Positions 7,510 to 14,038 of a stretch of DNA of 20,388 nucleotides are shown here, in pieces (the stretch's first letter is position 1; each line of letters opens with the position of its first letter). The stretch lies in assembly GCF_017377505.1 (NCBI RefSeq), contig NZ_JAFREN010000040.1, positions 1-20,388 of the forward strand. Reading direction: 5' to 3'. A program made the position numbers and the translations under genes. The notes below the pieces were generated by a model. That model did not search any database, was not told where the DNA came from, and worked only from the letters and a program-made list of their open reading frames with translations. Source of the stretch: Enterococcus sp. DIV0212c. Its GTDB lineage: Bacteria > Bacillota > Bacilli > Lactobacillales > Enterococcaceae.

Positions 7510-8625
7510 CTACGCAAGCAATGCCAATAATAAACCACCCGCAATAACTGAGGCAATCTGTCCAGATACATTTGCACCTGCTGCATGCATTAAAATAAAG
7601 TTCTGTGGATCTTCGTCTGTTGCCATTTTTTGAATCACTCGACTAGACATTGGGAATGCTGAAATTCCTGCCGCACCAATCATTGGATTGATTTTTTCTT
7701 TTCTAAACAGATTCAATAATTTGGCAAACAAGACTCCACCAACTGAGTCCATTACAAAGGCTACTAATCCAAGACCAATAACCATTAAGGTATCGATTTG
7801 TAAAAATTCTTCATATTGCATTTTCACTGAAATTGCCAAGCCTAGCACAATACTGATTATGTTTACCAGCTCATTTTGTGCCGTTACAGACAAACGATCT
7901 AAGACGCCACATTCTCGTAATAAGTTCCCAAACATTAAGAAACCAACTAATGGAAGAGAAACGGGTGCTACTAATCCAGCGACAATCGTAATCACGATAG
8001 GGAATAAGATCTTCGCTGTTTGTGATACTTCACCAGCACGATAAGTCATGCGGATTTTGCGTTCTTTTTTCGTTGTAACAGCTTTGATTGCCACTGGTTG
8101 AATAATCGGAACCAAGGCCATATAAGAATAAGCTGCCACCATAATCGCACCCATATATTTCGAATTCAACGTGTTCGCAACGAAGATAGACGTTGGACCA
8201 TCTGCTGCTCCGATAATCCCGATAGAAGCCGCATCATTTAAATCAAATCCTAATAAAACGGCCGCAATAATTGTAAAGAAAATCCCAAACTGCGCGGCTG
8301 CACCGAACAATAATAAAAATGGATTTTGTAATAATGGCCCAAAATCGATCATAGCGCCAATTCCGATAAATAGTAATAATGGAAATAGCTCTGTTGAAAT
8401 TCCTATATCAAATAACACTTGAAACGGACCAGCTTCTCCGCCAGCACTTAGTACACCAGAATTAGGAAAATTGACTAATATCGTTCCTAATCCCATTGGA
8501 ACAAGTAAGGTAGGTTCGTACTCTTTTTTGATTCCCAAGTACATCAGGATGCCTCCAATGACCATCATTACAATACGTCCCGGTTCCTGCCCCATTCCTA
8601 CTACGCCTTCAATTAATGTTTCCAC
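7510..8625 (-). CDS. oadB: Oxaloacetate decarboxylase beta subunit (Na+-translocating carboxybiotin decarboxylase)
   Basis: Integral membrane subunit that decarboxylates carboxybiotin and, in this family, couples it to outward Na+ transport. The sequence is hydrophobic throughout with about nine membrane segments. It carries the hallmark GAADGPTSIF segment (its Asp is about residue 142 and matches the essential Asp203 of the Klebsiella protein), a second conserved block NPMIGAAGISAFPMSSRV, and a C-terminal SGQIASVIAGG. Two GTG starts are possible: 8634, where the SD is almost adjacent, and 8625, which has AGGAAGTGA at normal distance and a family-like start (V/M)ETLIEG. I chose 8625 (371 aa). 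Confidence 0.93.
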   Translation of the reverse strand: METLIEGVVGMGQEPGRIVMMVIGGILMYLGIKKEYEPTLLVPMGLGTILVNFPNSGVLSAGGEAGPFQVLFDIGISTELFPLLLFIGIGAMIDFGPLLQNPFLLLFGAAAQFGIFFTIIAAVLLGFDLNDAASIGIIGAADGPTSIFVANTLNSKYMGAIMVAAYSYMALVPIIQPVAIKAVTTKKERKIRMTYRAGEVSQTAKILFPIVITIVAGLVAPVSLPLVGFLMFGNLLRECGVLDRLSVTAQNELVNIISIVLGLAISVKMQYEEFLQIDTLMVIGLGLVAFVMDSVGGVLFAKLLNLFRKEKINPMIGAAGISAFPMSSRVIQKMATDEDPQNFILMHAAGANVSGQIASVIAGGLLLALLA

Positions 8626-8667
8626 AAACGTCACTTCCTCTTTTTAAATTAAACTACTTTTTTCTAT

Positions 8668-9051
8668 TTAATTGATTGTAATTAACGGTTCTCCTGGATT
8701 GACCATATCACCTTGTTGGACATGAATCCCTGTGACCGTGCCGGATTTACCAGCTACGATTTCATTTTCCATCTTCATAGCTTCAAGAATCATCAATGGT
8801 TGATTTTCTTGTACAGTATCACCAACATTTACCAAGAGTTTCAAGATAGTTCCAGGCATAGGTGATGGCATTGCATCGTTTCCAGCTGGCGTACTTTTTT
8901 CAGGAGCTGCTTGCTCGACTGGTGTCGGTGTTGCTTGTACTTCAGGTACAACTGGTGCTGGTGCAACTGGCGCTTGTGGTACTCCACCAATTTCTTCCAT
9001 TTCTACTAAATACTCTTTTCCATCAATTGAAATTTTGAACTTACGTAACAT
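8668..9051 (-). CDS. oadD: Biotin carrier subunit of oxaloacetate decarboxylase
   Basis: A 127-aa biotinyl carrier protein. The N-terminus (MLRKFKISIDGKEYLVEMEE) resembles the start of biotin carrier domains of Oad/Gcd-type decarboxylases. A Pro/Ala/Val-rich flexible linker spans about residues 24-55. The C-terminal biotinyl domain contains MPSPMPGTI and the biotinylation motif EAMKMEN, with K93 as the modified lysine. It carries the carboxyl group from OadA to OadB, a job done by the C-terminus of OadA in gram-negative enzymes. The ribosome binding site is strong (AGGAGGAAG). It is separated from oadH by 176 bases that contain a long hairpin. No biotin ligase gene is in the window. Confidence 0.94.
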   Translation of the reverse strand: MLRKFKISIDGKEYLVEMEEIGGVPQAPVAPAPVVPEVQATPTPVEQAAPEKSTPAGNDAMPSPMPGTILKLLVNVGDTVQENQPLMILEAMKMENEIVAGKSGTVTGIHVQQGDMVNPGEPLITIN

Positions 9052-9080
9052 TTTTCTTCCTCCTAAAATTTAAAGTGTAA

Positions 9081-9174
9081 TGGGCTGTCTAGGCTCGACT
9101 GAAAAATAGGAAATTATGACTGAGGTGCTCTTTACCTCATTCATAATTTATCTTTTTTCCGAGAGTCTAGCCCA
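9081..9174 (-). repeat. Long imperfect inverted repeat between oadH and oadD
   Basis: The arms 9081-9126 and 9134-9174 pair over about 40 bases with several mismatches and bulges around a 7-base loop. The ends are TGGGCT and AGCCCA, and the loop-proximal stem TGAGGT/ACCTCA is perfect. The hairpin is inside the operon transcript. On the minus strand it is followed by TTACACTTTAAATTTT rather than a clean T run, so it is not a standard terminator. It may be an RNA-processing or stabilising structure, a partial attenuator, or a small mobile palindromic element; I cannot decide among these. Confidence 0.7.
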
Positions 9175-9227
9175 TGGAACTAAATAACACAAACGTGGAA
9201 CTAATTCGTCTTGCTAAATAATGAAAA

Positions 9228-9557
9228 CTAGACAATCTTTTTTTCTTTAATCGACTGAATAACAAACTGACTCTCTGTGTGATCAGCCGATGCAATGCTA
9301 GTAGCAATCACAGAGACCAACTGTGCTTCTGGATTTCTTTTTGAAATACGTTTAACAACGAACTCACTTTCTGGTTGATCTCCTGCAGCAATTGCACTTG
9401 CAATCAATGAAACAAATTGATATTCCGTACTTTCTACTGGGATGTATCCAGCAATTTCTTGCCACTCATTTGTTTCTTCTATAATAGGAGAAAGTGGTCG
9501 TTTATCCGTTTTTATTTCTGTTTTTTCTTTATTAAACAAGCGTTCAAATAGACCCAT
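9228..9557 (-). CDS. oadH: OadH-like accessory subunit of oxaloacetate decarboxylase
   Basis: First gene of the operon; position and size match OadH of E. faecalis, reported as a subunit needed for the Oad complex. The 109-aa protein has a basic N-terminus (MGLFERLFNKEK), a polar stretch, and two copies of a roughly 30-residue motif: YQFVSLIASAIAAGDQPES then EFVVKRI (about 47-72), and AQLVSVIATSIASADHTES then QFVIQSI (about 78-103). The copies differ mainly by conservative changes, pointing to an internal duplication. The motif (V-I-A-A-x-I-A, then F-V-V-x-x-I) resembles the soluble end of gamma/delta subunits of Na+-pump decarboxylases. No membrane segment is present. The start ATG at 9557 has AGGATGTG upstream. 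Confidence 0.82.
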   Translation of the reverse strand: MGLFERLFNKEKTEIKTDKRPLSPIIEETNEWQEIAGYIPVESTEYQFVSLIASAIAAGDQPESEFVVKRISKRNPEAQLVSVIATSIASADHTESQFVIQSIKEKKIV

Positions 9558-9586
9558 GAACTCACATCCTTTCTGTTTATGAATTC

Positions 9587-9614
9587 ATTATAGGTAAAAA
9601 CGATTACAATAAAA
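9587..9614 (-). promoter_or_regulatory. Promoter of the oadH-oadA operon
   Basis: On the minus strand a perfect TATAAT lies at 9587-9592, with a weak -35 (TTTTAT-like) about 16-17 bases upstream. The leader to the oadH ATG would be about 22-25 nt and contains its SD. The poor -35 fits a promoter that needs an activator; CitO is the obvious candidate (inference). Confidence 0.6.
9595..9608. promoter_or_regulatory. CcpA (cre)-like site in the oadH promoter
   Basis: TAAAAACGATTACA matches the cre consensus TGWAARCGYTWNCW at 12 of 14 positions. It lies between the -35 and -10 of the oadH promoter, a placement expected to block RNA polymerase when CcpA binds. Catabolite repression of the cit genes by CcpA is established in E. 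faecalis; the exact site here is inferred from sequence. Confidence 0.55.
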
Positions 9615-9956
9615 TGAAATCATCAAGCTTAAATTGTTCTTTCGCTGTTCCTCTTTGTCCCAAAACTTCTAAACCACTGAAAAACGCTGATATATCAACG
9701 TTTCTACGCATTTAAGGTTTTATTAATATCTTATTAACATCTCTTTAAGAAACCGCTCCCATTTGTGTTTTTTTGGTGTTCTTTTTCTATTTATCATCTA
9801 TTTATCTAAACTTTCTTCGATTAAACTTAGCCTTGTTAAACGAAACAAGAAAGGGCTTTCTAAATTTACCTGACTGTTATTTTTCTATAGCCCCAACACA
9901 CAAAGAGACGCCCGATTGTTTCGGAGAACGAATTTAGTGTTGAAGGAGAGAAAAAA

Positions 9957-11300
9957 ATGTTATTAACTGTTTTGTCTTATGTGATGATCATCGTCTTCAT
10001 GTTTGTCATCATGAAAAAGAAAATGTCACCGTTTACAGCTTTGGTTTTGATTCCACTGATTTTTGCTTTAATTGCAATGTTTGCCGGTGTTTCTAAGAAA
10101 GGTTCTATCGGAGACTTTGTTATGGAAGGAATCAAAACAACATCCACCACAGGTATCATGTTATTGTTTGCCATTCTTTATTTTTCAATCATGCTGGATG
10201 CTGGGTTATTTGACCCAATCACGAAAAAAATGATCCACATTGCAAAAGGCGATCCGATGAAAGTACTGATCGCTACAGCTGTTGTTGCAGCGGCCGTTTC
10301 TCTTAACGGAGATGGTACAACAACAACCTTGATTTGCTGTTCTGCTTTTATTCCTATTTATAAAAAATTGGATATGAAATTAATGAATTTAGCAGTCATC
10401 GTTATTTTGCAAAATACGATCATGAACTTACTTCCTTGGGGTGGACCAACGGCTCGTGCGATGAGCGTGTTAAATGTTGGGGCTGAAATTTTAGCTTATT
10501 TAATTCCTGGAATGATCATTGCTTTGCTTTATGTCATTTTCATCGTTGCACCTTCGATGGGGAGAAAAGAACGTGCCCGTCTAGGAATCAAACAACTCAC
10601 AGACGAAGAAATCGATGCAATGACAACTGTTACAGATGAAGAAACCTTAGCAATTCGTCGACCTAAAATTTGGTTATTCAATGCGATCTTAACGATTTCA
10701 TTGATTGCGTTGCTAGTAACCGACTCATTTGTTGGGCTTGGCTTACCACCGTTGTTCTTATTCTTAACAGGTACAGTTATTGCCTTGATGGTCAATTACC
10801 CTGTTTTAAAAGATCAATCTAAACGGATTGGTGCCAATGGCGGAGATGCCGTACAAGTGGTTATCTTAGTTTTTGCAGCAGGTGTCTTCATGGGACTTTT
10901 CCAAGGAACTGGTATGGCAGATGCATTAGCTCAAAGTTTCACAAAAATCATTCCGAATCAATTGGCTGGTTTCTGGGGCTTAGTTATTGCTTTGATTTCC
11001 GCTCCTGGTACCTTCTTTATTTCAAATGATGGATTCTACTTTGGTGTGTTACCTGTTTTAGCAGAAGCTGGACGTGCTTACGGCTTTACCGATATGCAAA
11101 TGGCATTAGCTTCATTGATGGGACAAGCATTCCACTTGTTAAGTCCATTAGTTGCCTTCATCTATCTATTACTTCGTTTAACAGGTCTAGATATGGGGCA
11201 ATGGCAAAAAGAATCAGCGAAATGGGCGTTAGGAATCTTCATTATCTTTGTTGTAACAATCGTCCTAACTGGTCATATGCCACTGTATATTCCACAATAA
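9957..11300 (+). CDS. citH: Citrate transporter of the CitMHS family
   Basis: A 447-aa membrane protein with about 12 hydrophobic segments, starting right away with a membrane helix (MLLTVLSYVMIIVFMFVIM). CitMHS-type features are NGDGTTTTLICCSAFIPIY near residues 119-137, LPWGGPTARAMSVL near 159-172, and the C-terminal half repeat with APGTFFISNDGFYFGVLPV. The family imports citrate complexed with divalent metal by proton symport. The ATG at 9957 has GAAGGAGAG at good distance. It faces the oad-cit operon and is followed by citO after 232 bases that contain two hairpins, so it may be partly separated from citO in transcription. The symbol follows E. faecalis usage; metal preference cannot be read from the sequence. 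Confidence 0.92.
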   Translation: MLLTVLSYVMIIVFMFVIMKKKMSPFTALVLIPLIFALIAMFAGVSKKGSIGDFVMEGIKTTSTTGIMLLFAILYFSIMLDAGLFDPITKKMIHIAKGDPMKVLIATAVVAAAVSLNGDGTTTTLICCSAFIPIYKKLDMKLMNLAVIVILQNTIMNLLPWGGPTARAMSVLNVGAEILAYLIPGMIIALLYVIFIVAPSMGRKERARLGIKQLTDEEIDAMTTVTDEETLAIRRPKIWLFNAILTISLIALLVTDSFVGLGLPPLFLFLTGTVIALMVNYPVLKDQSKRIGANGGDAVQVVILVFAAGVFMGLFQGTGMADALAQSFTKIIPNQLAGFWGLVIALISAPGTFFISNDGFYFGVLPVLAEAGRAYGFTDMQMALASLMGQAFHLLSPLVAFIYLLLRLTGLDMGQWQKESAKWALGIFIIFVVTIVLTGHMPLYIPQ

Positions 11301-11317
11301 AAACTTAATCCTTGAAG

Positions 11318-11368
11318 AGGTTGGGACGGAAGTATTTATTTCTGAAGGAGTTACTTCTGTTCCCACCT
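11318..11368 (+). terminator. Hairpin after citH (first half of a two-hairpin repeat)
   Basis: Arms 11318-11334 and 11352-11368 (17 bases each) pair with two G-T wobbles and one mismatch around a 17-base loop. The sequence TTTTATTC follows the stem, so it can act as a terminator for citH. The core, TTGGGACGGAAG with CTTCTGTTCCCAC, recurs after the kinase gene at 15914-15944. Confidence 0.65.
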
Positions 11369-11382
11369 TTTATTCAAATTTT

Positions 11383-11425
11383 AAGTGAGTGGGACGTGAC
11401 TCAGAGAGTTTTACCCCACTCACTT
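11383..11425 (+). repeat. Second hairpin of the two-hairpin intergenic repeat
   Basis: Perfect 11-base arms AAGTGAGTGGG (11383-11393) and its complement (11415-11425), with an inner TGACTC-AGA-GAGTT stem. The same inner core appears at 15976-15988, so this and the preceding hairpin form one recurring element. CTATTTAAAA follows; it is probably not an efficient terminator on its own. Confidence 0.65.
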
Positions 11426-11532
11426 CTATTTAAAAAGAAGATTTTCTTATATTTTTTAGCCTATTCTTAGCAATAGTCAATAGAAATATTCAGTAATTTT
11501 TCCTACTATTTAATTAGCAGAGGAGTGATCCG

Positions 11533-12237
11533 ATGAGCACAGTATCAGAAGCAGTTGGAAAAAATTTGGATCTAAGCGTAAATGAACCATTAAAGGAACT
11601 TGTTTATAAAGCCTTTCGAAAAACAATCATTCTTGGTGAAATTCCGGCGGGACAACGAATCAATGAAAAAGAATTTTCTGAGATAATGAATATCAGCCGT
11701 ACGCCGATTCGCTATGCTTTACAAAAACTAGTTGAAGAAGGCTTAGTTGATCATGTACCAGGAGTTGGAATTATCGTAAGAGGGATTTCACTTAACGATG
11801 CAAATGAAATCTACGCTATTAGAAAATCGCTGGATGTCTTAGCAACGATCACAGCAATGAAAGAAATGTCTTCTGAAGATTTTGAAGAGCTAAAGATACT
11901 TTTAGAAGAAACTGAACAGCTGAATGAACAAAATGAAATCGATCAAGTCCTACAAAAATTTTCTGATTTTAATGAATTGATCTATGAAAAAAGCAAGATG
12001 CTGCGTTTAAAATCGATTGTTATGAAATTACGTGAGTACCTAGTTTACTTCCGCGATATTTCTATCAGATCTAAAGATCGCCGAGACAAAGCGTTGCATG
12101 AACATTGGCTGATTTATAAATGCATGGTGAATCAAGAAGAAGAGCAATTAGAACTATTGATTACAGAACACCTAGATTATTCGCAAACATTTATCATTAA
12201 AGAAATGGAAAAACATTTAAATGAAACAGCTAAATAA
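11533..12237 (+). CDS. citO: GntR-family (FCD) transcriptional regulator of citrate genes
   Basis: A 234-aa regulator. Residues about 20-85 form the winged helix-turn-helix of the GntR family (KTIILGEIPAGQRINEKEFSE, then NISRTPIRYALQKLVEEGLV). Residues about 95-225 are an all-helical FCD ligand-binding domain, the FadR subfamily, with the metal or ligand positions typical of that fold (NDANEIYAIRKSLD, HLDYSQTF). Position beside citH and divergent from oad-cit matches CitO of E. faecalis, an activator that responds to citrate. The ATG at 11533 has AGAGGAGTGAT about 6 bases upstream. The last 17 bases overlap citG, so the two are co-transcribed. Confidence 0.92.
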   Translation: MSTVSEAVGKNLDLSVNEPLKELVYKAFRKTIILGEIPAGQRINEKEFSEIMNISRTPIRYALQKLVEEGLVDHVPGVGIIVRGISLNDANEIYAIRKSLDVLATITAMKEMSSEDFEELKILLEETEQLNEQNEIDQVLQKFSDFNELIYEKSKMLRLKSIVMKLREYLVYFRDISIRSKDRRDKALHEHWLIYKCMVNQEEEQLELLITEHLDYSQTFIIKEMEKHLNETAK

Positions 12238-13108
12238 ACAACCCATCCCACAAGAAATTGGTGCATTTGCTTTACAAGCTTTATTATATGAAGCTGCTCT
12301 TTCCCCTAAACCTGGCTTGGTCGATCCTGTAAGTTGCGGCGCACATGTAGACATGAATTATTTTACTTTTATTGATAGCAGTGCCGCTCTTGCTCCTTTT
12401 TTTACTGAATATGTATCTTTGGGCTTAACTCATGACGGAAGTCCATTTGACTTGTTTAAAAAGGTTCGTTTATTAGGACAACAAGCTGAAACAGCAATGC
12501 TAAACAAAACCAATGGCATCAATACTCATAAAGGCGCCAATTTTTCTTTTGCTTTGTTATTGAGTGCCACAGGAAAAATTATTCAGGAGAAAAAAATAGT
12601 TATTCCCTTTTCAAAACAAGATACATCTGAGGTTTTTGATTATGTAAAACAAATGACAAATGGTTTGCTTGCAAAAGATTTTGCTGATCTCTCTCAAAAA
12701 CCCCAGTTAAGTTATGGCGAGCAGCTTTATTTAAAACATGGCATCCTTGGTATTAGGGGTGAAGCAGAAGCAGGCTATCCTGCGCTTAAAAATACTGCCC
12801 TACCATTTTTAAGAAAACACTGCAAAAATGAACAGCGCACCACCTTTTTATTATTACTATTGCATTTAATGGCTACAATCGAAGATTCTAACTTGATCAA
12901 ACGCGGCGGCATCAAAGCTTGGCACAGTGTCAAACAACAAGCAGCTGAGCTATTGCAGGATTTCTCCGCAAACTTTTCTGAAGAAAGACTGGAAAAGGAT
13001 TTAGTTTTTTTTGACCAAGTACTAATTGAAAAAAATCTCAGTCCTGGCGGATCAGCTGATTTATTAGCATTAAGTTTCTTTTTTGGGCGATTGGAAGGTC
13101 TATTTTGA
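12221..13108 (+). CDS. citG: Triphosphoribosyl-dephospho-CoA synthase
   Basis: Makes 2'-(5''-triphosphoribosyl)-3'-dephospho-CoA from ATP and dephospho-CoA, the precursor of the citrate lyase prosthetic group that CitX transfers. The 295-aa protein has CitG signatures: YEAALSPKPGLVDP (about 24-37) followed by GAHVDMNYFTF, NTHKGANFSFALLL (about 101-114), and the late GGSADLLALSFF (about 277-288). The start lies within the end of citO (17-base overlap) with only a weak SD, implying translational coupling. In E. faecalis citG is at the far end of the lyase operon; here it is in the regulator operon. The terminator at 13138 follows 29 bases downstream. Confidence 0.93.
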   Translation: MKQLNKQPIPQEIGAFALQALLYEAALSPKPGLVDPVSCGAHVDMNYFTFIDSSAALAPFFTEYVSLGLTHDGSPFDLFKKVRLLGQQAETAMLNKTNGINTHKGANFSFALLLSATGKIIQEKKIVIPFSKQDTSEVFDYVKQMTNGLLAKDFADLSQKPQLSYGEQLYLKHGILGIRGEAEAGYPALKNTALPFLRKHCKNEQRTTFLLLLLHLMATIEDSNLIKRGGIKAWHSVKQQAAELLQDFSANFSEERLEKDLVFFDQVLIEKNLSPGGSADLLALSFFFGRLEGLF

Positions 13109-13137
13109 GCCGTTACATAGTTGATAATACAAAAACA

Positions 13138-13174
13138 GGGCTGAGACATAACTCTTCACGTTATATCTCAGCCC
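13138..13174. terminator. Bidirectional terminator between citG and the response regulator
   Basis: Fifteen-base arms, GGGCTGAGACATAAC (13138-13152) and its near-complement (13160-13174), pair with a single C-A mismatch around a 7-base loop. TTTAAAAT follows on the plus strand and TGTTTTTG on the minus strand, suiting the two convergent genes. Confidence 0.8.
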
Positions 13175-13195
13175 TTTAAAATATAGTCTTCTACG

Positions 13196-13930
13196 CTATT
13201 CAATACTCGTCCCAGCCTCTTTACCTTCCGGATTAAATAGATACCCGATCCCCCAAACTGTCTGTAAATATTTTGGTTTTTTAGGGTCATCTTCGATTTT
13301 GTTTCTTAGATAATTAATATATACAGTGATCAGATTTTTATCCATATCTCCGTCACTCCAAACACTAGCATAAATCTGTTCTTTGCTAAACACTTGATAA
13401 GGATTCTCCATGAAAAATAAGATCATCATGATTTCTTTAGAGGTCATATTTACAATTTCACCATTTTTACTAAATTGATATTGGTTTTTATCAAACGAAA
13501 AAACACCATCTCTCAGCATTGTTTCTTCACGTTTTTGACTTAGTGTGAGCAACTGTTCTGTTCGATTCAATGTACTGATGACTTGCGCTCGTAAAACATT
13601 CGGCGCAAATGGTTTAGAAAGATAAACATCTCCTCCTGATTCTAGACCACTGATAATATCTTGCTCGCTTTTTTTCCCACTGACAAATATAATCGGTGTC
13701 AAAGGCTGCCGTTCTCGAATTAATTGAGCCAAATGATACCCATCATTTTCATGTTCCAAGCTCACATCCAATAGAAACAATTCAAACGTCACTCGGTTCA
13801 TGATATCTATTGTTTTTTCGATCGTATCGCTCTGGTACACCAATAATCCCGTTGACTGAAGCGACTTCCAAATCAATCGGCGAATTGCAGGATCATCATC
13901 TACCACTAAAATTTTTTCGTTTCGCAACAT
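13196..13930 (-). CDS. OmpR-family response regulator
   Basis: A 244-aa DNA-binding response regulator. The receiver domain (about 1-118) has the acidic cluster DDD at 11-13, phosphoacceptor D55 in FLLDVS, S84 in FVSG and K106 in YLSKPF. The C-terminal winged helix (about 145-235) has TSKEIMMILFFMEN, IYASVWSDG, the recognition helix region NLITVYINYLRNKIE and the wing TVWGIGYLF, as in the OmpR/PhoB group. The frame could open with GTG at 13936, but the ATG at 13930 sits better with the GAGGTG site. It is divergent from the histidine kinase gene with a short shared promoter region, which suggests they are partners, though opposite orientation is uncommon for such pairs. The targets are unknown; citO is the more likely regulator of the cit genes. 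Confidence 0.9.
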   Translation of the reverse strand: MLRNEKILVVDDDPAIRRLIWKSLQSTGLLVYQSDTIEKTIDIMNRVTFELFLLDVSLEHENDGYHLAQLIRERQPLTPIIFVSGKKSEQDIISGLESGGDVYLSKPFAPNVLRAQVISTLNRTEQLLTLSQKREETMLRDGVFSFDKNQYQFSKNGEIVNMTSKEIMMILFFMENPYQVFSKEQIYASVWSDGDMDKNLITVYINYLRNKIEDDPKKPKYLQTVWGIGYLFNPEGKEAGTSIE

Positions 13931-13979
13931 GCACACCTCATTATTCTTTATACATTATCTATACAATAGCGGAATTATC

Positions 13980-14008
13980 TTTAAATTTCAACATGAACTT
14001 GTTATGAT
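13980..14008 (+). promoter_or_regulatory. Probable promoter of the histidine kinase gene
   Basis: TTTAAA (13980-13985) and TATGAT (14003-14008) are 17 bases apart. Transcription would begin near 14016, which supports translation from the ATG at 14039 rather than the upstream ATG at 14009. The opposite-strand promoter of the regulator must lie in the same short gap (TATAGA or TATAAA candidates at 13948-13966) but is less clear. Confidence 0.5.
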
Positions 14009-14038
14009 ATGAACAGACTTTTAAAAGGAGCTAGACCA

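Larger units (their letters stand above)
9558..9956. other. Divergent cit/oad regulatory region
   Basis: These 399 bases separate oadH (minus) from citH (plus) and hold no gene I can support. Besides the oadH promoter and cre-like site there are several weaker ACGxT-type cre resemblances near 9683-9715 and a palindrome with 6-bp arms (CTTGTT at 9832-9837, AACAAG at 9844-9849). Family knowledge from E. faecalis predicts CitO operators here; I cannot define their exact bases. The citH promoter should lie at about 9830-9895, where TTTACC and TATAG occur with poor (15 nt) spacing, so I do not call it. Confidence 0.6.

Noticed and set aside
7688..8044. A 118-codon plus-strand frame opposite oadB
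   Set aside because: Low-complexity shadow (rich in Lys, Asn, Thr, Ile) of a membrane-protein gene on the other strand.
9680..9716. Further cre-like cores (ACGCT, AACGTT) in the regulatory region
   Set aside because: Each has three or more mismatches to the cre consensus, too weak to call from sequence alone.
12775..13149. A 124-codon minus-strand frame opposite citG
   Set aside because: It is antisense to citG, runs through the terminator hairpin at 13138-13174, and has no SD.
14009..14038. Upstream ATG for the histidine kinase (MNRLLKGARP extension)
   Set aside because: It lies at or before the predicted transcript start and has no SD, while the ATG at 14039 has a strong one.
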